A stretch of 64,000 bases of DNA from Rufibacter hautae (GTDB lineage: Bacteria > Bacteroidota > Bacteroidia > Cytophagales > Hymenobacteraceae): NCBI RefSeq assembly GCF_008271695.1, contig NZ_VKKY01000003.1:434001-498000 (forward strand). The letters are read 5' to 3'. The position numbers and the translations under genes are program-made. The stretch's first letter is position 1. Each line of letters starts with the position of its first letter. Under the pieces are notes generated by a model. It did not search any database, was not told where the DNA came from, and saw only the letters and a program-made list of their open reading frames with translations. Shown here piece by piece: positions 35,111-44,932 of the stretch.

Positions 35111-36433
35111 ATGCTTTCCCATAAATCGCTTCTATTTTTCCTGACTTCTTTTCTGGGCTTATCGCTCATCGGCAATGCACAAACGACCGGAGCGCAAACA
35201 CAGATAGACCAACTCGCCGATAAGATTGAACCCAAAGTCATTCAGTGGCGCCGCGAACTGCACCAGAATCCTGAGCTAGGAAACTTTGAAGTCAAAACCG
35301 CGGAGAAAATAGCGAAGCACTTGAAAGCCTTGGGGCTGGAAGTGAAAACCGGCGTGGCTAGAACCGGTGTGGTAGGTATTCTCAAAGGCGGTCAGCCCGG
35401 ACCCGTAGTAGCCCTGCGCGCCGACATGGATGCGTTGCCTGTCACTGAGAACAACACCCATAACCTGCCGTTCGCCTCTAAAGTGAAGACCACCTTTGAG
35501 GGACAGCAAGTGGGTGTGATGCACGCCTGCGGCCACGATGCGCACGTAGCCATGCTCATGGGCGTGGCCGAGGTGCTCAGCGGTGTGAAGAAAGATTTGA
35601 AAGGCACGGTGAAGTTCATCTTCCAGCCTGCCGAGGAAGGTTCTGCTCCCGGGCAGGTGGGCGGCGCCAAACTGATGGTACAGGAAGGCGTGCTGGAGGG
35701 GCCCAAAGTAGACGCTATGTTCGGGCTGCACATCCGGTCAGACGTGGAGGTGGGCACCATTACCTATCGGCCGCAGGGCATGATGGCCAGCTCCGATAAC
35801 TTCAAGATTACGGTGAAAGGCCAGCAGTCGCACGGCGGAACTCCCTGGATGGGGGTGGATCCAGTGGTGACCTCGGCGTACATCGTGACGGCGCTGCAAA
35901 CTATTGTGAGCCGCCAAGTGGACGTGACCAACGCAGCAGCAATTGTAACCGTGGGCGCCATCAACGGCGGGGTTCGCGCCAACATCGTGCCTAGCCAGGT
36001 GGAGATGATTGGCACCATCCGGGCGCTGGATGTACCCATGCAGCAGCAGATCCACGAACGACTGAAGAAAATCGCTACCAGCATCGCCACCGGAGCAGGC
36101 GCTACCGCCGAGGTTTCCATTCAGGAGATGACACCGGTGACCTACAACCACGAAGCCCTTACCACGCACATGCTGCCTTCGCTGCAGCGCGTGGCTGGCA
36201 CGAACCAGGTGAAACTCACCAAACCCGTGACCATCGCGGAGGATTACGCCTATTTCCAGCAGAAAGTGCCGGGGCTGTACCTGTTCCTGGGCGGCATGCC
36301 CAAAGGCACGGACCCCGCCAAAGCCCCCTCGCACCATACTCCGGATTTTTACATCGAGGAAAGCGGTTTGAAACTGGGTGTTAGGGCGCTGGCTAGCTTA
36401 GCCGTGGATTACCTGAACAATCCGTTGAAATAA
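35111..36433 (+). CDS. M20D amidohydrolase, exported (paralogue 2)
   Basis: A 440-aa exported M20D metallopeptidase closely similar to the one at 31098, with identical blocks such as EPKVIQWRR, HACGHDAH and GQPGPVVALRADMDALPVT. The signal peptide (about 1-23) is unrelated in sequence. All metal-ligand positions are kept, so both copies are probably active on N-acyl amino acids or peptides. It lies after a palindrome-rich gap. Confidence 0.93.
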   Translation: MLSHKSLLFFLTSFLGLSLIGNAQTTGAQTQIDQLADKIEPKVIQWRRELHQNPELGNFEVKTAEKIAKHLKALGLEVKTGVARTGVVGILKGGQPGPVVALRADMDALPVTENNTHNLPFASKVKTTFEGQQVGVMHACGHDAHVAMLMGVAEVLSGVKKDLKGTVKFIFQPAEEGSAPGQVGGAKLMVQEGVLEGPKVDAMFGLHIRSDVEVGTITYRPQGMMASSDNFKITVKGQQSHGGTPWMGVDPVVTSAYIVTALQTIVSRQVDVTNAAAIVTVGAINGGVRANIVPSQVEMIGTIRALDVPMQQQIHERLKKIATSIATGAGATAEVSIQEMTPVTYNHEALTTHMLPSLQRVAGTNQVKLTKPVTIAEDYAYFQQKVPGLYLFLGGMPKGTDPAKAPSHHTPDFYIEESGLKLGVRALASLAVDYLNNPLK

Positions 36434-36436
36434 GTT

Positions 36437-36472
36437 GTTCTGGACCTGATTTACGGAAACCAGGCTTAAAAC
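36437..36472. repeat. 36-bp GTTT/AAAC palindrome
   Basis: GTTCTGGACCTGATTTAC / GGAAACCAGGCTTAAAAC, 3 bp after the amidohydrolase stop. Confidence 0.65.
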
Positions 36473-36485
36473 AGAAATGCGTGGT

Positions 36486-36525
36486 AACCCACCCCTACCC
36501 CTCCTAGGAGGGGTAGGGGTGGGTT
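36486..36525. repeat. Perfect 40-bp palindrome
   Basis: Left arm AACCCACCCCTACCCCTCCT is followed at once by its exact reverse complement, with centre CCTAGG. A perfect palindrome of this size is unlikely by chance. Confidence 0.85.
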
Positions 36526-36577
36526 AAACCTCCACAGAGAATTTTTTCACATCACTCATTATATCCAAAAAACAACC

Positions 36578-37471
36578 TTGAAACTAGCATTAGTGACCTA
36601 CGAAGCCATTCACAGCTATGGCTCATTGAGCGGCAGCGAAGACGGCGTCCTGATGGATTACCTCACCTCTAAAGGCATTGACATCACCCTGGAAGACTGG
36701 CATGACCCGGCCGTGAACTGGGAGCAATATGATCTGGCGGTGTTCAAATCGCCGTGGGATTATTTTGATAAGTTCCCAGCCTTCTGCGCCTGGCTAGACC
36801 GCATGGAAGCATTAGGCATTCGCACCCTGAACCCCATCTCTACCATCCGCTGGAACGCCGATAAGCACTACCTTTTGGAGGTGGAGAAAGCCGGATTGCC
36901 GATTGTGCCTACTGCGTTACTCAAAAGAGGAACCGCCGTAGCTTTAGAGCAGTACTTTAGCCAGTTCCAAACCGATAAGCTCATCATCAAGCCCTGCGTA
37001 AGCGGCGGCGCGAAGAACACGTTCATTGTGTCTCTTGACCAAGTGGAAGAAGTGACCCCCAAGCTGGAGGAATTGCTGAGAGCAGAAGATTATCTGGCGC
37101 AGCCGTTCATGCCACAGATTCAGGAAGAAGGCGAGTGGTCGTTCCTGTTCTTCAACGGCCAGTACAGCCACTGCCTGCTCAAGTCCGCCAAAGACGGTGA
37201 TTTCAGGGTACAGCATTTCTTTGGTGGTACCATTCATCCGCAGGAAGCCCCGGCGCACCTGTTGGCGCAGGCCCAAACCATGGTAGACCAGTTCGCCGAG
37301 GGCTGTCTGTACGCCCGCGTAGATGGCGTGGTGGTAGGCGAGGAACTGCAACTAATGGAACTGGAACTGATTGAGCCGTTCCTGTACCTGCACACGCACC
37401 CAGATTCGCTGGAGAACTACTACCAAGCTCTGGTGCAGATGATGGAAGAAGTGCCTTCTTCCGTTTCGTAG
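36578..37471 (+). CDS. ATP-grasp domain ligase-like protein
   Basis: A 297-aa protein of the RimK/glutathione synthetase ATP-grasp group, with NPISTIRWNADKHYLLEVEKAGLPIVPT before the grasp domain, KLIIKPCVSGG at about residue 128, and MELELIEPFLYLHTHPDS in the metal-binding end. Members ligate a carboxylate to an amine; DcsG and glutathione-synthetase-like enzymes are relatives. The start is a TTG at 36578, since no ATG precedes the conserved MKLALVTYEAIHSYG start in frame. Substrates unknown. Confidence 0.82.
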   Translation: MKLALVTYEAIHSYGSLSGSEDGVLMDYLTSKGIDITLEDWHDPAVNWEQYDLAVFKSPWDYFDKFPAFCAWLDRMEALGIRTLNPISTIRWNADKHYLLEVEKAGLPIVPTALLKRGTAVALEQYFSQFQTDKLIIKPCVSGGAKNTFIVSLDQVEEVTPKLEELLRAEDYLAQPFMPQIQEEGEWSFLFFNGQYSHCLLKSAKDGDFRVQHFFGGTIHPQEAPAHLLAQAQTMVDQFAEGCLYARVDGVVVGEELQLMELELIEPFLYLHTHPDSLENYYQALVQMMEEVPSSVS

Positions 37472-37498
37472 CCCATTTCAGAGAAACAGGCCTAAAAC
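37463..37498. repeat. 36-bp GTTT/AAAC palindrome across a stop codon
   Basis: GTTTCGTAGCCCATTTCAG / GAAACAGGCCTAAAAC. Its left arm contains the last codons and the TAG stop of the ATP-grasp gene. Confidence 0.65.
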
Positions 37499-37501
37499 AG
37501 A

Positions 37502-37541
37502 AACTCCTCCCTGGCATTGGCTGGGGAGGAGTTTCTGTTTT
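37502..37541. terminator. Terminator of ATP-grasp gene
   Basis: Arms AAACTCCTCCC and GGGGAGGAGTTT, then TCTGTTTT; a hairpin with a T-rich tail. Confidence 0.75.
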
Positions 37542-37548
37542 AAGCTTT

Positions 37549-37622
37549 GTAGGGGCAATCCCTTGTGGTTGCCCTTTTACGGTAGCAAACGTGAAAGGGC
37601 AACCACAAGGGATTGCCCCTAC
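37549..37622. repeat. 74-bp inverted-repeat element, copy 2
   Basis: Same 26-bp arms as copy 1 at 30945 (GTAGGGGCAATCCCTTG outward), here fully matched, around a different 22-bp centre. Confidence 0.8.
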
Positions 37623-37656
37623 TCAAACACTGTAACACTTCTTTTGAAAGAGTCGG

Positions 37657-38430
37657 TTACCCAAACAGGTTGATGCTCATGCCTCCGTCCACGGCAATGC
37701 ACTGACCAGTGATATACGCGGCGGCAGGCATGCACAGAAACGCCACGGCTGAGGCCACATCCTCAGGGTTCCCGATGGTGCGGGTAGGCGTGCGGCTCAA
37801 TACACTATCCAGGTACTCCTGGTTCTGCAGCACCTGATCGGCGAGGGGCGTTCTGATGTACCACGGCGCTACGCAGTTTACCCGTATTCCGTCCGGCGCC
37901 CATTCGCCCGCCAGGTTCTTGGAGAGCTGGACCAGTGCGGCTTTGGTCATGCCGTAGATGGCGCCGGTGCGTACGTGCCCCAGTCCGGCCACTGAGGAAA
38001 CGTTTACCACATTTCCTTGCGGCGAGGCTTTCAAAAACGGGTGGGCCAATCGGCACAGTTCGAACGCCGAGGTGAGATTGGTGTTCAGCAGGTAGCTGTA
38101 TTCTTCGGGCGTGTACTCGCCGATTTTCTTCCGGATGTTCGTGCCCACGTTGTTCACCAGGATGTCCAGGGTGCCCCAGGTATTCTCCACCAGTTGCAGC
38201 AAATTATGGCGGTCAGCGGCTTGGCTTACATCGGCCACCATGCCTGATGCTTTCATGCCCCGGGCGCGCCAATCGGTGACAGCCTGGTTTACCTCCAGTT
38301 CCTTGCGGGCCACAATCAGTACCTCGGCCCCGAAGGAAAGTAATTCCTCGGCAATAGCTAATCCTATGCCTTTGGTGCCTCCGGTAACCAAGGCTCGGCG
38401 GCCCTCTAAACTCCAACGGTTGTTCTGCAT
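37657..38430 (-). CDS. SDR-family oxidoreductase
   Basis: A 257-aa classical short-chain dehydrogenase, tropinone reductase-like. [15 protein letters not shown] is the NAD(P) motif, [14 protein letters not shown] the NAG equivalent, NVSSVAGLG holds the catalytic Ser and YGMTKAAL the YxxxK pair. SINLFG ends the protein. Preference for NADPH is suggested by VARKELEV. Substrate unknown. A 74-bp repeat element lies beyond its stop codon. Confidence 0.92.
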   Translation of the reverse strand: MQNNRWSLEGRRALVTGGTKGIGLAIAEELLSFGAEVLIVARKELEVNQAVTDWRARGMKASGMVADVSQAADRHNLLQLVENTWGTLDILVNNVGTNIRKKIGEYTPEEYSYLLNTNLTSAFELCRLAHPFLKASPQGNVVNVSSVAGLGHVRTGAIYGMTKAALVQLSKNLAGEWAPDGIRVNCVAPWYIRTPLADQVLQNQEYLDSVLSRTPTRTIGNPEDVASAVAFLCMPAAAYITGQCIAVDGGMSINLFG

Positions 38431-38524
38431 CTACTTTTTGTTCATAAAATGAATGGGAAGGTAAGTGTACGCAGAATTTGCCAAAACAGAAAACCCGTCG
38501 GCGGATGGCCTACTTCGGAAAGGT

Positions 38525-38560
38525 GTTTTGAAGCCGATTTCAGGAAAATAAGCCCAAAGC
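38525..38560. repeat. 36-bp GTTT/AAAC palindrome
   Basis: GTTTTGAAGCCGATTTCAG / GAAAATAAGCCCAAAGC, between the nuo operon end and the SDR gene. Confidence 0.6.
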
Positions 38561-38624
38561 AGCAGGACCGGATTTAGACCTGCCGCCTTTGGCTTATAGA
38601 GGTTTGATCTGTATGAAAATGCCG

Positions 38625-40076
38625 CTACCGGGAGGCCATAAACGTCACCAGCAATCCCCGGATGATCTGCACCAAGGTGGTTGGATACACGCCGATCCAG
38701 ACCAGGAGCAAAGCCAGTACGGCCATGGTGGCCCCGCTGGCGAAGGAAACGGCCGGGTGCAGAACCTTGCGGAGCTCGGGTTTCTTCTCGGGCTGGGCGA
38801 ACATGACGGCAATTACTTTAATGTAGTAGTACAAGCCGATGACACTGTTGAGCACCAGCATGGCCACCAGCAGCCACTGTTGGGTATTCACGCCCGAGGC
38901 CAGGATGTAGAATTTGCCCACAAAGCCGGCGGTGAGCGGAATGCCGGCCAGCGACAGCAGCATGGCCGTGAAAATGGCCGCCGTGGCCGGGCGCCGCCAG
39001 AACAAGCCGCGGTAATCCTCCAGTTGGTCGGCATCGCGTATGTTGTCTGACAGGAGCGCCACTACCCCGAAGGAACCCAGCGTAGTGATAAAATAAGCCA
39101 CCAGGTAAAAGCTCACCGCCTCCACGCCCAGTTGGTTTCCGGCCAGAAAGGCAATGAGCAGGTAGCCCAGGTGGGCGATGGAAGAGTAGGCGAGCAGGCG
39201 CTTGATGTTCTTCTGCCGGAGGGCCAGCAGGTTGCCCGCCACCATGGAGGCCAACGCGATGCAGGTGAAGATGAGTACCAGGCTGGGGTATCGGTATCCG
39301 TCTGTCTCGGTGATAAACCGGATGAGTAGGCCCATCATGCCGCCCTTGGACGCCGTAGCAATGAACGCCGTCACGGGAGCCGGCGCGCCTTCGTACACAT
39401 CGGGGGCCCACATATGGAACGGCACCACGCCCAGTTTGAACCCAACGCCCACCACAATCAGACCGAAACCGGTCAGAAACAACAGCGGGATGTCCTGCAT
39501 GGACCGCAAATAAACGGCGATATCGGTGAACGACATGGTGCCGGTGACCGCGTACATAAGGGCCATCCCAAACAGCATGAACGCCGAGGACATGGCCGCC
39601 AAGATAAGATATTTTATGCCCGCCTCGTCAGACATCTCGCGCAGGCGCAGGTAAGAGATAAGCGCGTAAAGCGATACGCTGAGCACCTCCAGCCCCAGGA
39701 AAAGCGCCATGAAATGCTGACTGATGACTAGCACGCAAGTACCCAGCGTAGCCAGCAGCAACAGGATGTAGTACTCCTCTTTGCGCTCTTCGCGCTGCTC
39801 AAAATAGGCGTACGACACCAGCGTCACAAACAAAGAGGTCATGAGAATAAGGCCCATCGTGAACACGCCCCAGCCGTCCACAATCAGGAAAGGCGGAATC
39901 TGGTAAGAGAATCCCCGCAGGGGCAAAAGGGTGAACAAAGCCGCAAAGTGGGCCAGCAACGTAAGCCCGAACACCACCCGGTGGTTCCGCTTCACGGCCA
40001 CCGACAGCATGGTTACAATGGCACCGGCCACCAAAATGAGCACGGGCATGAGGTAATGAACGTCATTTAAGCGCAT
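38625..40076 (-). CDS. nuoN: NADH-quinone oxidoreductase subunit N
   Basis: A 483-aa antiporter-like membrane subunit of complex I with about 14 hydrophobic helices. Conserved PFHMWAPDVYEGAPAPVTAFIATASKGG carries the proton-path lysine region and KRLLAYSSIAHLGYLLIAF the second. Overlaps the end of nuoM by 14 bp. Last gene of the 13-gene operon; followed by a palindrome. Confidence 0.96.
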   Translation of the reverse strand: MRLNDVHYLMPVLILVAGAIVTMLSVAVKRNHRVVFGLTLLAHFAALFTLLPLRGFSYQIPPFLIVDGWGVFTMGLILMTSLFVTLVSYAYFEQREERKEEYYILLLLATLGTCVLVISQHFMALFLGLEVLSVSLYALISYLRLREMSDEAGIKYLILAAMSSAFMLFGMALMYAVTGTMSFTDIAVYLRSMQDIPLLFLTGFGLIVVGVGFKLGVVPFHMWAPDVYEGAPAPVTAFIATASKGGMMGLLIRFITETDGYRYPSLVLIFTCIALASMVAGNLLALRQKNIKRLLAYSSIAHLGYLLIAFLAGNQLGVEAVSFYLVAYFITTLGSFGVVALLSDNIRDADQLEDYRGLFWRRPATAAIFTAMLLSLAGIPLTAGFVGKFYILASGVNTQQWLLVAMLVLNSVIGLYYYIKVIAVMFAQPEKKPELRKVLHPAVSFASGATMAVLALLLVWIGVYPTTLVQIIRGLLVTFMASR

Positions 40077-41628
40077 GAGAACCTCCTTTCAGGGTATGAA
40101 CCGAATCTTGTGGGTGGGCGATAAGAGTAACGGAGTTGGGGGAAGTGATTTTCAGCGATGGTTGGGCATAGGCCTCTAATTGCGTTTCTAAGGAACCTCG
40201 GGCCAGGTCCAACACCGGCTGCGGATTCAGCCCGAGCCACAGAATGAGCACCACCAACGGCACGGCAATCCCCAACTCCCTGGGGGAAAGATCCTGCATT
40301 CTATGCGTAGTATGGTGCTGGCCCAGGAACACTTTTTGCATGATGCGCAGGGAGTACACCGTGGCCGCTACTAACCCGATGGTCGCGAAAACGGTAAAGA
40401 CCGGACTGGCTCGCCAACTGCCCACCAGCGTCAGGAACTCGGCAATGAAATTCCCCAGCCCGGGAAGTCCCAGCGACGCCATGACAAACACCATGGCTAT
40501 TACGCCCATTTTAGGCAGAGTAGGCCAGAAACCGCCCATCTGCCGGATGTCACGGGTGTGGAGCCGCTCGTAGAGGAAGCCCGCCAAAATAAATAGGGCG
40601 CCGGTACTGAGGCCGTGGGTAATCATCTGCATCACCACGCCCTGGTACGCCCATTGGTTGAAAGCGAAAACGCCCAGCACCACAAAGCCCATGTGGCTCA
40701 CGCTGGTGTAGGCGATGAGGCGCTTGAGATCAGTCTGCGCGAAGGCCAGGATGGCGCCGTACAGAATCCCTATCACGCCCAGTAGCATCGCCCAGGGGGC
40801 AAAGACTTGGGCGGCTTCGGGGAACAGCGGTACCACGAAACGCAGCAATCCGTACGCCCCGGTTTTCAAGAGCAGCCCGGCCAGGATCACGCTACCGGCG
40901 GTAGGGGCCTGGGAGTGGGCATCGGGGAGCCAGGAATGGAACGGAACTACGGGTAATTTCACCAGGAACGCCGCCAGGAAACCTGCCATGAGCCACTTCT
41001 CCACGCCCAATGGAAAGTTAGTGCCCAGCAAATCAAAATAATTAAAGGAGTAGGTGCCTGTGGCCGTGCCGTGCACAAAATACAGCCCCAGAATGGACAA
41101 AAGCATGAGCAGCCCGCTGGCTTGCGTGAAGATGAAGAACTTGTAGGCCGCGTACGTCCGGTTCTCATGCCCCCAGATACCGATGAGGAAGTACATGGGA
41201 ATGAGCATCACCTCCCAGAAAAAGTAAAACAGGAACAGGTCCATGGTCAGGAACACGCCCGTAATCCCCGCTAACACCCAGAGGATGTTGAAATGGAAGA
41301 ACCCTACCTTGGTTTGGATCTCTTTCCAGGAAATCAGGATAGAAACTAGGCCGATGAAGAACGTCAAGGCCAGCATGAGCAAACTCAGCCCGTCCAGGGC
41401 CAGCGAAAAGGAAACACCCCATTGCGGAATCCAGGGTACTTCATAGCGCATCAGCCAGGTGTTGGCGGTGTGGGCCGGGGTTTCCAGCCAGAGGAACAGC
41501 GTCATGAGCAGACAGGCCAACGTCACCGACAATGCCACCCAGCGCGGCAACTGCGGATGGACACGGTCGCTGACCCAGGCCAGGATGCCACCCACCAATA
41601 AAAGAACAAGGAGCCAGGCGAGTATCAT
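40063..41628 (-). CDS. nuoM: NADH-quinone oxidoreductase subunit M
   Basis: A 521-aa antiporter-like subunit. It shows FFWEVMLIPMYFLIGIWGHENR, VVPFHSWLPDAHSQAPTAGSVILAG and LKRLIAYTSVSHMGFV, the family's Glu and Lys pumping positions. Overlaps nuoL by 4 bp and nuoN by 14 bp. Confidence 0.96.
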   Translation of the reverse strand: MILAWLLVLLLVGGILAWVSDRVHPQLPRWVALSVTLACLLMTLFLWLETPAHTANTWLMRYEVPWIPQWGVSFSLALDGLSLLMLALTFFIGLVSILISWKEIQTKVGFFHFNILWVLAGITGVFLTMDLFLFYFFWEVMLIPMYFLIGIWGHENRTYAAYKFFIFTQASGLLMLLSILGLYFVHGTATGTYSFNYFDLLGTNFPLGVEKWLMAGFLAAFLVKLPVVPFHSWLPDAHSQAPTAGSVILAGLLLKTGAYGLLRFVVPLFPEAAQVFAPWAMLLGVIGILYGAILAFAQTDLKRLIAYTSVSHMGFVVLGVFAFNQWAYQGVVMQMITHGLSTGALFILAGFLYERLHTRDIRQMGGFWPTLPKMGVIAMVFVMASLGLPGLGNFIAEFLTLVGSWRASPVFTVFATIGLVAATVYSLRIMQKVFLGQHHTTHRMQDLSPRELGIAVPLVVLILWLGLNPQPVLDLARGSLETQLEAYAQPSLKITSPNSVTLIAHPQDSVHTLKGGSHALK

Positions 41629-43517
41629 GGGAGTAGACTTATGGTGATAATCACAAGGGCGCCCACTACCACGCCCATCATGTACCAGCGCAGGATGCCG
41701 CTCTGCGTGTGGGCCATCCCCCGGTTCAACATCCGGGCAATGTGGGTCAGTAAATGGTAAAAAGAGTCAATGAAATCGTTCTTGTTGAGGGTGGCCATGT
41801 AGACGAAAGGCTGCACAAAGAGCTTGTCATACAACCGGTCAAAGCCCCACCCTGAGTACCAGAACCGGTGCAGCGCCATGGCCACGCCCGAGTTTCGGAT
41901 GCTTTCGTGCAGGGCAGGTCGTTTCAGGTACACCAGGTAGGCGACGAAAACCCCGGCCAAAGAGAATGCTGCCGCAATAGCCTGGAACATCCACTCAGAA
42001 GGGACCATGCTTTCGTTTACGGGCAGATTTGGCAAAACCGGGCTCAAAAAGGAAGAGAACAGCACCACGTGCCCAAAGTTGTGCGGCAGCTCAATAAACC
42101 CCGCCACAGTGGAAAGGACCGCCAGCACCACCAACGGCAAAACGATGAGCTTGCCCGGCGGATGCTCCAGATGCGTTTTGGCTTCGCCGAAGAACGTGAT
42201 GAACACCATCCGGAAGGTGTAGATGGCGGTGATGAACGCGCCGACCAGCCCGGCCAGGTACAGCCAGATGTTACCGCGTTCGCCCGCCAGGGCCAACCAT
42301 AGAATCTGGTCTTTGCTGTAGAAGCCCGCCGTCACCAAAGGCAAGGCCGCCAATGAAGCCGCCCCAATCAAGAAGGTCCAGAACACGGCCGGCATTTTCT
42401 CTTTGAGGCCGCCCATTTTGAACATGTTCTGCTCATGGTGCAGCGAAATAATAATGGCCCCGGCCGCCAGGAAGAGCAGGGCCTTGAAGAACGCGTGGAT
42501 CATGAAATGGAAGATACCCGCGCTCCAGGCCCCTACGCCCAAGGCCAGAAACATGTAGCCAATCTGACTGATGGTGGAATAGGCCAGCACCCGCTTCAGG
42601 TCTGACTGAGTCAACGCAGAAAATCCCGCCAGCAGCAAGGTAACCGCGCCAATGACTGCCACGGTAAATTGGGCTATCGGCGCCAGCTCAAACAGCACGT
42701 GCATTCTAGCGATAAGGTACACACCCGCCGTCACCATGGTTGCTGCGTGAATTAAGGCACTCACTGGCGTAGGACCGGCCATAGCATCGGGGAGCCAGGT
42801 CTGCAGTGGTAACTGTCCTGATTTTCCTACCGCTCCGCCCAACAGCAGAAACGCGATGATTAAAGCGGGTTGCACACCTATGGGCCAAGCTTGAGTTGCT
42901 TCAGATGAAATGGTCTGGATGTGCAGCGTCCCGAAATACTGGAAAAGCATGAACAAGCCAATGGCCATGGCCGTGTCGCCCACCCGGGTAATGATGAAGG
43001 CTTTGCGGGCGGCATAGCCGTTTTGGGGCTCTTTATACCAAAACCCGATCAAAAGGTAACTGCACAAACCCACACCTTCCCAGCCCAGGTACAGCAACAG
43101 CAGGTTATCCGCGAGCACCAGCACCAGCATAGAGCCCACAAACAGGTTCATGTAGGCAAAGAAGCGGGTGAAGCCCTCGTCCTCGGCCATGTAGGCGGTG
43201 GAGTAGAGGTGAATCAGGAAACCCACAAACGTGATCACGAAGATGAACACTAAAGACAGCGCATCCAGGTGAAACGCGATGGACGGGTTGAAGCCTGCCA
43301 CGTTAAACCACTGCCAGACTTCCTGCCGGTACACGCCTCCTGCGGGAGCATCGCTCAGAAATTGAAAACCCAAAAGCAACGTGAGCACGGCCGATAAACC
43401 AACGCTGCCCACGCCAATTAGAGACACCACCGTACGGGGCAGTCTGCCGCCCAGCAGAATCAGCAGCAGGGCACCGGCAAAAGGCAAAGCGGGAATGACC
43501 CAGAGTAGATTTTCCAT
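41625..43517 (-). CDS. nuoL: NADH-quinone oxidoreductase subunit L
   Basis: A 630-aa antiporter-like subunit, with the long C-terminal lateral helix expected to run along the other two. LPLQTWLPDAMAGPTPVSALIHAATMVTAGVYLI and LKRVLAYSTISQIGYM are intact. Starts 2 bp after nuoK. Confidence 0.96.
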   Translation of the reverse strand: MENLLWVIPALPFAGALLLILLGGRLPRTVVSLIGVGSVGLSAVLTLLLGFQFLSDAPAGGVYRQEVWQWFNVAGFNPSIAFHLDALSLVFIFVITFVGFLIHLYSTAYMAEDEGFTRFFAYMNLFVGSMLVLVLADNLLLLYLGWEGVGLCSYLLIGFWYKEPQNGYAARKAFIITRVGDTAMAIGLFMLFQYFGTLHIQTISSEATQAWPIGVQPALIIAFLLLGGAVGKSGQLPLQTWLPDAMAGPTPVSALIHAATMVTAGVYLIARMHVLFELAPIAQFTVAVIGAVTLLLAGFSALTQSDLKRVLAYSTISQIGYMFLALGVGAWSAGIFHFMIHAFFKALLFLAAGAIIISLHHEQNMFKMGGLKEKMPAVFWTFLIGAASLAALPLVTAGFYSKDQILWLALAGERGNIWLYLAGLVGAFITAIYTFRMVFITFFGEAKTHLEHPPGKLIVLPLVVLAVLSTVAGFIELPHNFGHVVLFSSFLSPVLPNLPVNESMVPSEWMFQAIAAAFSLAGVFVAYLVYLKRPALHESIRNSGVAMALHRFWYSGWGFDRLYDKLFVQPFVYMATLNKNDFIDSFYHLLTHIARMLNRGMAHTQSGILRWYMMGVVVGALVIITISLLP

Positions 43518-43519
43518 AG

Positions 43520-43828
43520 CTATCCGTACATTAGGTTGGCTGCGTCGCTGTCAAGGGTTTTCAGGTTGTGGTACAACTGGAGGATCAGGGCCAGGCCCAC
43601 GGAGACCTCGGCGGCAGCCATGGTGACGATGAAAATGAACATGACCTGCCCATCGGCCTGGGCCCAGCGGGCACCGGCCACTATAAAGGCCAGCCCGGCG
43701 GCATTGAGCATGATCTCCACCGATATGAGCATGAAGATGATGTTGCGCCGGATGAGCAGACTCACCAGCCCGATGACGAAAAGGATGCCCGCCAGCAGCA
43801 GGCCATATTCCATGGGGAGGGTAGTCAT
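43520..43828 (-). CDS. nuoK: NADH-quinone oxidoreductase subunit K
   Basis: A 102-aa three-helix subunit. The conserved Glu lies in [15 protein letters not shown]. Its start overlaps the nuoJ stop by 4 bp (ATGA). Confidence 0.95.
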   Translation of the reverse strand: MTTLPMEYGLLLAGILFVIGLVSLLIRRNIIFMLISVEIMLNAAGLAFIVAGARWAQADGQVMFIFIVTMAAAEVSVGLALILQLYHNLKTLDSDAANLMYG

Positions 43829-44352
43829 GCGTCGGTCCTTTCCAAAAAACGGTGGATTACTTTCTTCTTCTGCCGGCCCAAATGATAGGCGCCCACAATG
43901 CCCGCCATCAGCAGCATGCCGCTCAACTGCACGCCCAGCACGTAGGGCCCAAACAAAGACATGCCCACGGCCTTCGCCTCCACGGGCGTGCTTCGGTAGT
44001 TGGCCGGGGTATCAATGGTGAAAATGTAGACCAGCTCCACCAGCAGTATGAAGGACAACACGGCCGGGCCGATCCAGATGCGGGGCTGGAGCCATTCCTT
44101 TTCATGCTGGATGTCTTCGGTGGTGAGGTTCAGCATCATGATCACGAAGATGATGAGCACCACAATGGCCCCGGCGTAGATGATGATCTCCAGAGCGGCC
44201 ATGAAAGGAGCCCCTAATGTGAAAAACACCACCGAAATAGCCAGGAACGACACCACCAGGTACAGCAGCGCATGGATGAGGTTGTATTGCGTGACCACCA
44301 TGATGGTTGCGAGAATAGCGATGGCGGCAGCGATGAAAAAGGTCAGTTCCAT
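43825..44352 (-). CDS. nuoJ: NADH-quinone oxidoreductase subunit J
   Basis: A 175-aa five-helix membrane subunit; [39 protein letters not shown] is the well-conserved helix 3 pi-bulge region. A more polar C-terminal tail ([11 protein letters not shown]) follows. Confidence 0.94.
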   Translation of the reverse strand: MELTFFIAAAIAILATIMVVTQYNLIHALLYLVVSFLAISVVFFTLGAPFMAALEIIIYAGAIVVLIIFVIMMLNLTTEDIQHEKEWLQPRIWIGPAVLSFILLVELVYIFTIDTPANYRSTPVEAKAVGMSLFGPYVLGVQLSGMLLMAGIVGAYHLGRQKKKVIHRFLERTDA

Positions 44353-44363
44353 GGCGGTGCAGG

Positions 44364-44879
44364 TTAAGGCAGGAGGCTTTTCACGTTTACCGGCGGATTC
44401 TCGTTGATGCCTTCTCCTTTGTCCTTTCCGCCGATGGCCATGCCTGCCACTTTGTAATAGTTGTAGCCGGGATATTTTCCTTGCCCATCAATGAGGAGGT
44501 CTTCTTTCTCGTAGACCAGGTTCTGGCGGTTGTACTCGGCCATCTCAAAGTCTGGGATGAGCTGGATGGCGTAGGTGGGGCAGGCTTCCTCGCAGAATCC
44601 GCAGAAAATACAGCGCGAGAAGTTGATCCGGAAGAAATCCGGGTACCGGCGACCGTTCTCGTCCTCCGTGGACTGCAGCGAGATACAGTCTACCGGACAG
44701 GCTGCCGCGCACAGGTAACAACCCACGCAACGCTCGCCCATGTCGGGGTCCCGCGTGAGCACAATCCGGCCCCGCCACCGGGTGGAGAGCTTGGCTTTTT
44801 CCTCGGGGTACTGGATGGTGTCGCGTTTGTGGAACGCGTGCAGGAAGGTTAACCCCATGCTTCTGAGAATACTAAACAT
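44364..44879 (-). CDS. nuoI: NADH-quinone oxidoreductase subunit I
   Basis: A 171-aa ferredoxin subunit binding two 4Fe-4S clusters (N6a/N6b) through [15 protein letters not shown] and [15 protein letters not shown] 44879 is chosen; an AAGGAG site precedes it and the upstream extension from 44912 lacks this. A mixed polar C-terminus follows. Confidence 0.94.
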   Translation of the reverse strand: MFSILRSMGLTFLHAFHKRDTIQYPEEKAKLSTRWRGRIVLTRDPDMGERCVGCYLCAAACPVDCISLQSTEDENGRRYPDFFRINFSRCIFCGFCEEACPTYAIQLIPDFEMAEYNRQNLVYEKEDLLIDGQGKYPGYNYYKVAGMAIGGKDKGEGINENPPVNVKSLLP

Positions 44880-44932
44880 ATCAGCTCCTTTCGTTATGCC
44901 AGGGCTCCCCAAGAGCGATGACGGGTTATGCG

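Noticed and set aside
31098-36433. Assembly duplication of the amidohydrolase gene
   Set aside because: Signal peptides and flanks differ and the proteins differ at many positions, so these are true paralogues.
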